Origin: CAISIP01 sp965278985
GTDB lineage: Bacteria > Pseudomonadota > Gammaproteobacteria > Burkholderiales > Burkholderiaceae_C
Assembly (NCBI GenBank): GCA_965278985.1
Contig: OZ257131.1
Location: 62,001-126,000 of the forward strand
Length of the DNA: 64,000 nt
Direction of reading: 5' to 3'
Shown here: positions 18,213 through 26,094 of the stretch, in pieces
Layout: each line of letters begins with the position of its first letter
Position numbering within the stretch: the stretch's first letter is position 1
Notes under the pieces: model-generated
Seen by the model: the letters and a program-made list of their open reading frames with translations, nothing else
Told to the model about the DNA's origin: nothing
Databases searched by the model: none
Position numbers and translations under genes: made by a program

Positions 18213-20417
18213 GTGAGGCACCTCGCCGCGCTGTTCGGCAAGGTCTATGCTTACCGGCGCGGCCGGGCCGCGGCATTGGCCTTCCTGCTGCTTTTCGTGG
18301 GCGCCGTGTTGTGGGCCGACCTGGCCACCTCGGGGCGGTCGGGAACGCCCCCGCTGCTGGCCGCGCCGCTGACGGCGCTACGCCAGCTGCTCTTCGACGG
18401 GTACCAGCGCGCCTTTCCCCGCCAGCGCCAGAGCCAGCCTGTCGCCCTGGTAGGCATCGACGAAGACAGCCTGAAGGTGCTGGGCCAGTGGCCCTGGCCG
18501 CGTGACAGGATGGCCGAGCTCCTGCGCGCGATCGCGGCGCGCAAGCCGGCAGCGATAGGCCTGGACATCTACATGCCCGAGGCGGACCAGACATCCCCCG
18601 ACCAGATCGCGCTGCGCCTGCAGGGCGCCGACGACGAGGTCCGTGATGCCTTGCGCCGCCTCCCCAGCCATGATGCGCTGCTGGCGCAGGCCCTGCGCAG
18701 CACGCCGACGGTGCTGGGTGCCGCCGGCTTCGATTTCCAGACCCTCGGCACCACCGACTGGCTGCTCACCACGCCGGTGGAGGTGCGAGGGGGCGATGCG
18801 ATGGCGTACCTGAAACGCTATCCGTTCGTGGTGGCCAGCTTGCGGGAGTTGCAGGACGCGGCACCCGGCCATGCACTGGTGTCCATCGAGGACAGTGCGG
18901 TGGTGCGGCGCGTGCCCCTGGTGCTGGCCGTGCGTGACCAGGTGGTACCGTCCCTGGCGATGGAGATGTTGCGGGTCGCCACCGGCAGCGCGCGTGTCGA
19001 GTTGCAGGTCGACGACCACGGGGTGCGGCAGGTGGGCGTGGCGGACCTTGCCATTCCCACCCAGCCCGGCGGGGACGTGTGGCTGCATTTCGCGCCCGCG
19101 GCTGACGGCGATTCCCTGCGCAACATCCCCGCGTTGGCGCTGCTGGAGGGCCGGGTGTCGGCCGATGCACTGCAGGACAAGCTGGTCCTGATCGGCCTCA
19201 CCGGCTGGGGGCTCAACGACCGGCGTGTCACGGCGCTGGGTGAAAGCGTGCCAGGCATCGAGATCCAGGCGCAGCTGCTGGAGAGCATGCTCGATGGCCG
19301 CCTGTTGCTGAGACCCTGGTGGATGAAGTGGGCCGAAGGCGGATTGATGCTGGCCATCGGCCTGGTGATGGTGGTGTGGGGGCCTAACGCGTTGGCCCGC
19401 ATCTCCGCCGAGGGGGAGCGCCAGCCACGCCGCGTGGGGCTGTGGGTGAGTGTGCTGGTCGTGGTGCTGCTGGCCGCGGGCTTCTGGCTGTTCAAGGTGC
19501 CGGGGCTCCTGTTCGACGGGGTCACGATGTCCCTCGGTTTCGCGGGCCTGCTGGCCAGCCTGGTTTCCAGCTCCACGCTGGAGCTGGAGCGCGACAACCA
19601 CCGGCTGGGCGTGGAGCGCCAGCAGCTGCGTGAGGACGCCGCCCGGCTTGCAGGCGAGATGGAAGCGGCGCGGCGCATCCAGCTGGGATCCTTGCCCAAT
19701 GCCCAGCGGGCCTTTCCCGGTGAGACACGTTTTTCGATCGACGCGGTGATCGAGCCCGCGCGTGAAGTGGGAGGCGACCTCTACGACTTCTTCCTCATCG
19801 ACGGCCGCAGGCTCTATTTCCTGATCGGTGACGTGTCGGGCAAGGGGGTGCCGGCGAGCCTGTTCATGTCCGTCACCAAGACCTTGACGCGCAGCTTCGC
19901 CGCGCGCCTGTCGGGCGGCACGGCGGACATCGTCTCGGCTGCCAACCTCGACCTGTCGCGCGACAACGTCGAGACCTTGTTCGTGACCATGCTGGTCGGC
20001 CTGCTGGACCTGCAGACGGGAGAGTTGCAGTTGGTCAACGCGGGCCACGATGCGCCCTGGCGCATCACCGGGGACGGGCAACTGGCGCAGCTGAGCGTGC
20101 CTCCCGAAGCGGGGGGGCCTCCGCTGTGCATGGTGGAGGATTTCGAGTACCACATGCATCGCGTCCAGCTGCAGCCGGGCGACCGCCTGTGCATGGTCAC
20201 GGACGGCATCACGGAAGCGGCGAATGCGCAGGGACAGCTCTACGGCAGCGAGCGCCTGCGCGCCGCACTGGCAGCATTGCCAGCAGGACCCGCGGCGGGA
20301 GAGATCACGCAGCAGGTGCGCGCCGATGTGGCGCGTTTCGTGGACGGTGCGGAGCCTTCGGACGATCTGGCGATCCTGGTGCTGCACTGGCGAGGACCCG
20401 CAGACACGCCTGGCTGA
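18213..20417 (+). CDS. CHASE2-domain PP2C (SpoIIE-type) serine phosphatase
   Basis: 734 residues, GTG start directly after the preceding stop. One N-terminal transmembrane helix (about 20–36) leads to an extracytoplasmic CHASE2 sensor (about 50–365, with DGYQRAFPRQ and GIDEDSLKVLGQWPWPR). Transmembrane helices follow at about 370–390, 408–430 and 435–455, then a coiled coil and the phosphatase domain from about 490: REVGGDLYDFF, IGDVSGKGVPASLFM, MVTDGITEA, and EPSDDLAILVL provide the metal aspartates. It would dephosphorylate a STAS-domain partner in response to an envelope signal. The STAS gene two positions upstream is the obvious substrate. Confidence 0.9.
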   Translation: MRHLAALFGKVYAYRRGRAAALAFLLLFVGAVLWADLATSGRSGTPPLLAAPLTALRQLLFDGYQRAFPRQRQSQPVALVGIDEDSLKVLGQWPWPRDRMAELLRAIAARKPAAIGLDIYMPEADQTSPDQIALRLQGADDEVRDALRRLPSHDALLAQALRSTPTVLGAAGFDFQTLGTTDWLLTTPVEVRGGDAMAYLKRYPFVVASLRELQDAAPGHALVSIEDSAVVRRVPLVLAVRDQVVPSLAMEMLRVATGSARVELQVDDHGVRQVGVADLAIPTQPGGDVWLHFAPAADGDSLRNIPALALLEGRVSADALQDKLVLIGLTGWGLNDRRVTALGESVPGIEIQAQLLESMLDGRLLLRPWWMKWAEGGLMLAIGLVMVVWGPNALARISAEGERQPRRVGLWVSVLVVVLLAAGFWLFKVPGLLFDGVTMSLGFAGLLASLVSSSTLELERDNHRLGVERQQLREDAARLAGEMEAARRIQLGSLPNAQRAFPGETRFSIDAVIEPAREVGGDLYDFFLIDGRRLYFLIGDVSGKGVPASLFMSVTKTLTRSFAARLSGGTADIVSAANLDLSRDNVETLFVTMLVGLLDLQTGELQLVNAGHDAPWRITGDGQLAQLSVPPEAGGPPLCMVEDFEYHMHRVQLQPGDRLCMVTDGITEAANAQGQLYGSERLRAALAALPAGPAAGEITQQVRADVARFVDGAEPSDDLAILVLHWRGPADTPG

Positions 20418-20446
20418 GCAGGCGCGGGCCCAGGCGCCCGCAGGGA

Positions 20447-21043
20447 TCAGCGCAGGTTGATCTCGACGCGCCGGTTCCGGGGCTCGGGCACCTCGTCGGC
20501 GGTGGGCACCAGCGGCTCACGCTCGCCGCGCCCCGCCACCTCGATGTTCGCGGCGGGAATGCCGGCCTGCACCAGCAGGTCGCGCACCGTGGCCGCGCGC
20601 TGCAGCGACAGCGCGTCGTTGGATTCGAGCGTACCCACGCGGTCTGTGTGGCCGATGACCGTGACTTCCATGGCGGGGTAGGTGGGCAACACTGCAGCGA
20701 TCTGCTGCCAGACCGGCTGGAAGCTGGGCAAGATGTCGACCGCCGAGCCGAACTCGAAATACAGCATGAAGGACACGGGCGCCGCAGGCCGGGCATCCAA
20801 CGTGCTGGCGAACTGCTGGCGGAGCTGGCTGCCGTCCCCCGCGTCCGCGATCACTCCACCACGGTTGCGGATCGTGGCGACCCCGTAGGCCTTGTCCAGC
20901 GTGTAGGGCGTGCCGCTTTCGGGGCTGATGACCACGGCGCCGGCCTTGCCATCGGCATCGGGCAGCAGCACGACCTGGCTGGTGGTCTTGGGCATCAGTC
21001 CGAAGACCAGGCCCGCGATCAGGGCCACCGCGAAGAACTCCAT
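20447..21043 (-). CDS. OmpA-family protein
   Basis: 198 residues. A single hydrophobic N-terminal segment (FFAVALIAGLVFGLM) anchors it to the inner membrane, and the C-terminal OmpA domain has MLYFEFGSAVDILP, VIGHTDRVGTLESNDALSLQRA and GRGEREPLVP, typical of peptidoglycan binding. It lacks a beta-barrel. The gene immediately follows a structured repeat that ends at its start codon, leaving no ribosome site. OmpA-like, FecR-like and CHASE2 proteins are commonly neighbours; here they probably form one envelope-sensing unit. Confidence 0.85.
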   Translation of the reverse strand: MEFFAVALIAGLVFGLMPKTTSQVVLLPDADGKAGAVVISPESGTPYTLDKAYGVATIRNRGGVIADAGDGSQLRQQFASTLDARPAAPVSFMLYFEFGSAVDILPSFQPVWQQIAAVLPTYPAMEVTVIGHTDRVGTLESNDALSLQRAATVRDLLVQAGIPAANIEVAGRGEREPLVPTADEVPEPRNRRVEINLR

Positions 21044-21135
21044 GTCAGCGGCGCGCGGTCGCCTGACGCCGCTGACGCACCCCCTCGGGGGGCAGCGGAC
21101 CTCGCGCAGCGGGCAAGCATGGGGGCATCGTCATG
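21044..21135 (-). repeat. structured intergenic repeat, copy 1
   Basis: Read on the minus strand, it runs from the fecR-like stop codon to the ATG of the OmpA-like gene. A perfect 10-bp stem (GTCAGCGGCG at 21076–21067 with CGCCGCTGAC at 21053–21044, 13-base loop) ends at the base before the ATG. Before it are a small C5/G5 hairpin (21080–21092) and a conserved GCGAGGTCCGCTG block. A second copy lies at 29065–29156 in the same relation to its genes. Confidence 0.75.
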
Positions 21136-21582
21136 TCAAAGGTCCTGCTGCCCCGCGTCGATGATGAAACTGGTGCCGCGTACGCCGAGCGTCATGCCCG
21201 GCGCCGAAAAACGCACGGCCTCGGGCGTGGCCTTGGCGATCTTGCCGGAGATCACGGAGACAGTGCCACGCTTGACCGTGGCATCGATGGCACCCGCATG
21301 GGTGGTGGAATCGAAGCTGAACTTGTTGAGATCCAGTGCCGAGTTGGGCCCGGCCGACAACACCGTGTTGTCGCGCAGCGTGATGCCCACGGAACTGTCG
21401 GCGCCGGTGATCACGCGGTCGCTGACCAGGATGCGGGTGCCGACCGGCGCGGGCAGCTTCTGGCCGGCGCGGTCGATCGTCACGCTGCCCTTGCTGGTCT
21501 TGACCGTGCCCGCATCGTCCGCGCTCCATGCGGCGTGGCCCAGCAGCGCAACGGCAAGCAGGGCGTATCTGAAAGACTTCAT
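21136..21582 (-). CDS. FecR-domain periplasmic protein
   Basis: 148 residues with a Sec signal peptide ending WSA. The mature part is one FecR domain: GTVKTSKGSVTIDRAGQ, GTRILVSDRVITGADSSVGITLRD and GMTLGVRGTSFIID are the characteristic repeats of beta strands. Unlike the iron-citrate sensor FecR it has no cytoplasmic tail, so it acts wholly outside the membrane. It lies upstream of the OmpA-like gene on the same strand and is divergent from the HATPase gene; the three genes border the CHASE2 phosphatase gene. Confidence 0.82.
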   Translation of the reverse strand: MKSFRYALLAVALLGHAAWSADDAGTVKTSKGSVTIDRAGQKLPAPVGTRILVSDRVITGADSSVGITLRDNTVLSAGPNSALDLNKFSFDSTTHAGAIDATVKRGTVSVISGKIAKATPEAVRFSAPGMTLGVRGTSFIIDAGQQDL

Positions 21583-21620
21583 TTGAAATGCCTCCGCAGG
21601 ACTGGTTTAATCGGCGCTCT

Positions 21621-22061
21621 ATGGATGCCGAGCCACTATACCGCTTTCCCGCGCGCATGGAGTCGCTGGCGGAGATGCAGGCGGTGCTGAAGGCGGTATC
21701 TTTTGGCGAAGAGGGCCCCACCATGCTGCGGGCCGAGACGGCGCTCGAGGAGCTGCTCACGAACAGCGTGACCTACGGCGGCGCCGCGCTTTCCGGGGCG
21801 GCGTGGGTGTGGCTCTCGGTGCACCAGCGCGACGACGCCTTGTGCATCTGCTTCGAGGACGCCTTCGAGGCCTTCGACCCCTTTCCCAAGATCGACGAGG
21901 CGCTGCAGCGCACCACCAATCCCATGGACCAGCGGCCGCTCGGTGGCCTGGGCCTGCTGATGGTGTTCCGGCTGGCGGACGAATTCCGCTATGCCCGCAA
22001 GGGCGACCGCAACAGCCTGCAGCTGGTGTTCAGGGACCGGCATCTGCACACGGATGCCTGA
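21621..22061 (+). CDS. HATPase anti-sigma/regulatory kinase (RsbW/SpoIIAB-like)
   Basis: 146 residues of a minimal GHKL ATPase domain. The N box is ALEELLTNSVTYGG and the lid/G box is PLGGLGLLMVFRLADEF; the D box (FEDAFEAFDPF) is present in the divergent form seen in RsbW relatives. Such kinases phosphorylate STAS antagonists and bind sigma or other target proteins. ATG 21621 was chosen; an in-frame ATG at 21588 lies only 5 bases from the divergent start and leaves no leader. No sigma-factor gene is adjacent. Confidence 0.78.
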   Translation: MDAEPLYRFPARMESLAEMQAVLKAVSFGEEGPTMLRAETALEELLTNSVTYGGAALSGAAWVWLSVHQRDDALCICFEDAFEAFDPFPKIDEALQRTTNPMDQRPLGGLGLLMVFRLADEFRYARKGDRNSLQLVFRDRHLHTDA

Positions 22062-22081
22062 GGCCGGGCCCCGGGTGGCCC

Positions 22082-23077
22082 TCAGTCGACCTTGGCGCCC
22101 GAAGCCTTCACGACCTTTTCGTACTTCGCCAGTTCGGCCTGCATGAAGCTGCCGAACTGCGCGGGCGTGGACGGCACGGGCTCGGCCATCAGTGCGGCGA
22201 AGCGGCTCTTGGACTCGGGGCTGTTCAGGGCTGCCACATAGGCCTGGTTCAGTTTCGCGACCACGTCGGCGGGCGTGCCGGCCGGGGCCACCAGCCCCCA
22301 CCAGGTGTCGACCGCGAACCCCGCCAGCGTCTCGCTGACGGCGGGCACGTCCGGCAGTGCCGGGCTGCGCTGCGCGGTCGTGACGGCCAGCGCCTTGAGC
22401 TTGCCGGCCTTGATGTTGGCTGCGGCCGTGGCGAGGTTGTCGAAGTTGAAGTCGACCTGTCCCGACAGCAATGCCAGTTGCGCGGGGTTGCCACCGTTGT
22501 AGGGGATGTGCACCGCGAAGATGCCCGCCTGCGCCTTGAACATCTCACCTGCGAGATGGCCCCCGCTGCCATTGCCGCCCGAACCGTAGTTGAGCTTGCC
22601 GGGATTCGCCTTGGCATAACGGATCAGGTCCGGCAGCGTCTGGATGCCCAAGCGCTGTGCCGTGTCGGTGTTGATCACCAGCACGTTGGGCACACGCACC
22701 ATCTGCGTCACGGGTGCGAAGTCGGTGCTGGCGTTGAAGGGCAGCTTCGCGTAGAGCCAGGGGTTGATTGCATGCGTGGCCACCGCAGCGATGCCGATGG
22801 TGTTGCCATCGGGCGCGGCCTTGGCGATGGCGTCCACGCCGATGTTGCCGCCGCCACCGGGGCGGTTCTCGATGATCACCGTGCCCAGGCTGTCCTTGAC
22901 GCGTTCGGCCAGCAGGCGCGCCGTGACGTCGATGGGGCCGCCGGGTGCATAGGGCACGATGATGCGCATGGTCCGCGCCTGGGCCATCACGGGTGCCATT
23001 GCGAGCGCCGCGGCGCCGCCCGCGAGGGTCGTCACCACGCTGCGGCGGGAAAGGGTGGAAGGGATCCGGGTGGCCAT
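22082..23077 (-). CDS. tripartite tricarboxylate receptor (TctC/Bug family)
   Basis: 331 residues. A Tat-like N-terminus (LSRRSVVTTLAGGAAALAM) leads to the Bug fold: RIIVPYAPGGPIDVTARLLAE, VIIENRPGGGGNIG, AKAAPDGNTIGI and HIPYNGGNPA. These receptors bind carboxylates such as citrate, nicotinate or aromatic acids in the periplasm. The ATG lies 2 bases after the stop of the preceding receptor gene. No TctA/TctB permease gene is in the window, which is usual for Bug genes in Burkholderiales. Confidence 0.9.
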   Translation of the reverse strand: MATRIPSTLSRRSVVTTLAGGAAALAMAPVMAQARTMRIIVPYAPGGPIDVTARLLAERVKDSLGTVIIENRPGGGGNIGVDAIAKAAPDGNTIGIAAVATHAINPWLYAKLPFNASTDFAPVTQMVRVPNVLVINTDTAQRLGIQTLPDLIRYAKANPGKLNYGSGGNGSGGHLAGEMFKAQAGIFAVHIPYNGGNPAQLALLSGQVDFNFDNLATAAANIKAGKLKALAVTTAQRSPALPDVPAVSETLAGFAVDTWWGLVAPAGTPADVVAKLNQAYVAALNSPESKSRFAALMAEPVPSTPAQFGSFMQAELAKYEKVVKASGAKVD

Positions 23078-23079
23078 GT

Positions 23080-24093
23080 TCAGTCCAGCTTCGCGCCGGT
23101 GCGCTTGATCACGGGCTCCCACTTGGCGGCTTCGTCGGCCATGAGCTTGGCGAACTGTTCGGGGGTACCACCCGCGCCGTCGAGGCCGGCGGATTTGAGT
23201 CGCTCCTTGACCTGCGGGTCGTTCAGCGCCGCATTGATGGCGCTGTTGATGCGGTCCACGATGGGCCGTGGCGTGCCCGCTGCCACCAGCACGCCGTTCC
23301 AGGCGATGGCCTCGAAATCCTTGAGCTCGGGCACGCCGCTCTCGGCCACCGTCGGCACGTTGGGTGTCAGGGCGAAACGCTCCTTGCCGGTCACCGCGAT
23401 GGCCTTCATGCGGCCAGCAGTGATCTGCGGCGTGAGCACCGTGGGCACGGTGGCCAGGATCTGCGAGTCGCCTGCCGCAGTGGACATCACGGCCGGCGGG
23501 CCGCCGTTGAAGGGGATGTGCACGGCGAAGGCGCCGGTCAGGGCCTTGACGTATTCGATGGTCAGGTGCGACGAGCTGCCGTTGCCCACCGAGGCGTAGT
23601 TGTACTTGCCAGGGCTCGCCTTCAGGACATTGACCAGCTCCCGCATGTTGTTGGCGGGGAAGCTGGACGACACCGCGATCAGGTTCGGCTGCGAGGTGGT
23701 CAGCACCACCGGCTGCAGGTCCTTGGCGGGGTTGTAGGGCAGCTTGGAATACAGGAAGGGCGCGAAGGCAAGCGGCCCGTTGTACGACATCACCCAGGTG
23801 TAGCCGTCGGGCGCGCTCTTGGCGACCTCGTTGGTGCCCACGGTGCCGCCGGCGGCAGGCTTGTTGTCCACCACCACGGGCTGGCCCAGCAGGTCCTTGA
23901 GCTTGTCCTGCATGGCCCGTGCGATCACGTCCAGCGAGGAGCCCGCGGGCGCGACCACCACCCAGCGGATGGGCTTGGTGGGGAATGCGGGTGCCTGGGC
24001 GAGTAGCGGGCCGCAGGCCAGCGCGGCCGCGGCGGCCAGTACCAGGTTCCGTCGGCGGGTGGAGGGCTGGAAGGATGTCTCGTAGTGGTTCAT
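23080..24093 (-). CDS. tripartite tricarboxylate receptor (TctC/Bug family)
   Basis: 337 residues, a second Bug receptor, paralogous to the one downstream. The signal region is STRRRNLVLAAAAALACG, followed by WVVVAPAGSSLDVIARAMQDKL, VVVDNKPAAGGTVG and HIPFNGGPPAVM. Its ATG overlaps the reductase stop (ATGA). Two different receptors in one operon suggests either two related ligands or duplication followed by divergence; which ligand is not evident. Confidence 0.9.
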   Translation of the reverse strand: MNHYETSFQPSTRRRNLVLAAAAALACGPLLAQAPAFPTKPIRWVVVAPAGSSLDVIARAMQDKLKDLLGQPVVVDNKPAAGGTVGTNEVAKSAPDGYTWVMSYNGPLAFAPFLYSKLPYNPAKDLQPVVLTTSQPNLIAVSSSFPANNMRELVNVLKASPGKYNYASVGNGSSSHLTIEYVKALTGAFAVHIPFNGGPPAVMSTAAGDSQILATVPTVLTPQITAGRMKAIAVTGKERFALTPNVPTVAESGVPELKDFEAIAWNGVLVAAGTPRPIVDRINSAINAALNDPQVKERLKSAGLDGAGGTPEQFAKLMADEAAKWEPVIKRTGAKLD

Positions 24094-25118
24094 GACTTGG
24101 CCTTGTCTGCTTCGGTGATGAACGAGTCCGCAAAGAACTCGTCGGGGGGAAGACCTGCGAGGTCGCAGTAGTCCTTGCGCGCGGAGTCCACCACGATGGG
24201 CGCGCCGCAGGCGTAGACCTGGTGACCGGAGAGGTCGGGGAAATCTTCGAGAACCGCGCGGTGCACGAAGCCCGTGCGGCCGGTCCACTGGTCCTCGGGC
24301 GTGGCGTTGGAGACCACGGGCACGTAGCGCAGGTGGGGCATGGTGGCAGCCTGTTCGCGGATCCACGCGTCCATGTACAGGTCTTCGGGCCGGCGACCGC
24401 CCCAGTACAGCGTGGCGGGGCGCGTGATCTTCTGGAACTGCATGTGCTCGATCAGCGCCTTGATGGGCGCGAAGCCCGTGCCGGAGGCCAGCAGCACCAT
24501 CGGCTTGGCGCTGTCCTCGCGCAGGAAGAAGGTGCCGAAGGGCCCCTCGATGCGCTGGATCTCCTTCTCCTTCATGGCGCCGAACACGTGGTCGGTGAAC
24601 TTGCCCCCCGGCATGTGGCGGATGTGCAGTTCCAGGCCTGGGCCGTTGTGGGGCGCATTGGCCATGGAATAGCTGCGGCGGCTGCCGTCGCGCAGCAAAA
24701 ACTCGATGTACTGGCCGGCATGGAACTGGAAGCTGTCATTGGCCGGCAGCTGCAGGCGCACCAGCATCACGTCGTGCGACTGGCGCTCCATCTGGGCCAC
24801 GCGCGAAGGCAGCTTGCGGATGGGGAAGGCGCCGGCTTCGGTGACCTGGCGAGATTCGAGCACCACGTCGCTGAGCGGCGTGCCGCAGCAGGTGAGCACG
24901 AAGCCCGCCGCCTCTTCCTCGACGCTCAGGGCCTTGGTCTGGTGCGGGCCGTGCTCGACCAGGCCTTCGAGCTTCTTGCACTTGCAGGAACCGCAGGCGC
25001 CGTCCTTGCAGCCATAGGGGAGGCCGATGCCCTGGCGGATGCCGGCACTGAGCATCGACTCACCGGCTTCCACGGTGAAGGTGCGACCGCTGGGTTGCAC
25101 GGAAATCTGGAACGTCAT
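24090..25118 (-). CDS. ferredoxin-type oxidoreductase (CDP-6-deoxyglucoseen reductase / phenol hydroxylase reductase-like)
   Basis: 342 residues. An N-terminal [2Fe-2S] ferredoxin domain has GCKDGACGSCKCKKLEG and a later LTCC, giving the four cysteines. A FAD domain follows with GQYIEFLLRDGSRRSYSMAN, then an NAD domain with LASGTGFAPIKALIEH and VYACGAPIVVDSAR. It passes electrons from NAD(P)H through FAD to an iron–sulphur centre and then to a partner oxygenase or dehydratase; no such partner is next to it. GAGGA precedes the ATG. It heads an operon with two Bug receptors. Confidence 0.88.
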   Translation of the reverse strand: MTFQISVQPSGRTFTVEAGESMLSAGIRQGIGLPYGCKDGACGSCKCKKLEGLVEHGPHQTKALSVEEEAAGFVLTCCGTPLSDVVLESRQVTEAGAFPIRKLPSRVAQMERQSHDVMLVRLQLPANDSFQFHAGQYIEFLLRDGSRRSYSMANAPHNGPGLELHIRHMPGGKFTDHVFGAMKEKEIQRIEGPFGTFFLREDSAKPMVLLASGTGFAPIKALIEHMQFQKITRPATLYWGGRRPEDLYMDAWIREQAATMPHLRYVPVVSNATPEDQWTGRTGFVHRAVLEDFPDLSGHQVYACGAPIVVDSARKDYCDLAGLPPDEFFADSFITEADKAKS

Positions 25119-26082
25119 GGCTTCTGTATCCTCGCGGGATCCGACTTTTGCGCAGCCCTCAATTTTGCCTTCAATCCAGAATCCTCTCGGAGCCCTGCCG
25201 GCCCGCTTCCGCCGGACCCGTGTCCTCGTCGTGGGCTGTGGCGACGTGGGCCTGCGCGCCGTGCGCCTGATGCGCCGGGGAACACGCGTGATGGCGCTCA
25301 CGTCGCATGCCGAACGTGTCCCGGCACTTCGCCACGCGGGCGTCCTGCCCCTGCTGGGGGATCTGGACCAACCGGCCTCGCTGCGGCGCCTTGCAGGCCT
25401 GGCGCAGCGTGTCCTGCACCTGGCCCCACCGGCTCCCGAAGGGTGGCAGGACCTGCGCACGCGTGCGCTGGCGCGCGCATTGGGCCGGCGCACGGTTCCG
25501 CGTGCCTGGGTCTATGGCTCGACCAGCGGCGTCTACGGAGACTGCCATGGCGAGCGCGTGGACGAAACGCGCGCCACCGATGCCCGCACGCCCCGTGCCA
25601 TCCGGCGTGTCGACGCCGAGCAGCAGGTGCATCACTTCGGCCGTCTCCATGGCGTGCGCAGTTCGGTCCTGCGCATCCCCGGCATCTACGCGCCCGACCG
25701 CGTGGGCGGGACGCCACGCGAGCGCCTGCTGCGCGGCACGCCCGTGCTGGAGGCGGGCGATGACGTCTACACCAACCACATCCATGCCGACGACCTGGCG
25801 CGTGCCTGCGTGCTGGCGCTGTGGCGCGGCGCGGCGCGGCGCCACTACAACGTCTGTGACGATTCGGAACTCCGCATGGCGGACTACTTCGATTTGGCGG
25901 CGGATCTCTACGGCCTGCCCCGGCCCTCGCGGATCGCGCGGGCCCAGGCGGCTGCCAGCCTGCCGTTGTCGCTGCTGAGCTTCATGAGCGAGTCGCGCCG
26001 CCTCGACAACACTCGCATGAAGGCCGAGCTGGGCGTGGTGCTGCGCTACCCCACGGTCCGGCAGGGCCTGCGCGCGGCGTGA
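25117..26082 (+). CDS. NAD-dependent epimerase/dehydratase-family (extended SDR) protein
   Basis: 321 residues. The dinucleotide motif is VLVVGCGDVGLRAVR near residue 37, a Gly pattern seen in atypical SDRs such as YeeZ, and WVYGSTSGVYGD replaces the usual serine–tyrosine region. HIHADDLARACVLAL is conserved in the family. The start at 25117 shares the tetranucleotide CATG with the divergent reductase start, so the two genes overlap by two bases; a later start is conceivable because the first 30 residues are poorly ordered. Function is unknown beyond nucleotide binding. Confidence 0.75.
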   Translation: MASVSSRDPTFAQPSILPSIQNPLGALPARFRRTRVLVVGCGDVGLRAVRLMRRGTRVMALTSHAERVPALRHAGVLPLLGDLDQPASLRRLAGLAQRVLHLAPPAPEGWQDLRTRALARALGRRTVPRAWVYGSTSGVYGDCHGERVDETRATDARTPRAIRRVDAEQQVHHFGRLHGVRSSVLRIPGIYAPDRVGGTPRERLLRGTPVLEAGDDVYTNHIHADDLARACVLALWRGAARRHYNVCDDSELRMADYFDLAADLYGLPRPSRIARAQAAASLPLSLLSFMSESRRLDNTRMKAELGVVLRYPTVRQGLRAA

Positions 26083-26094
26083 GCCGCCGGCAAC

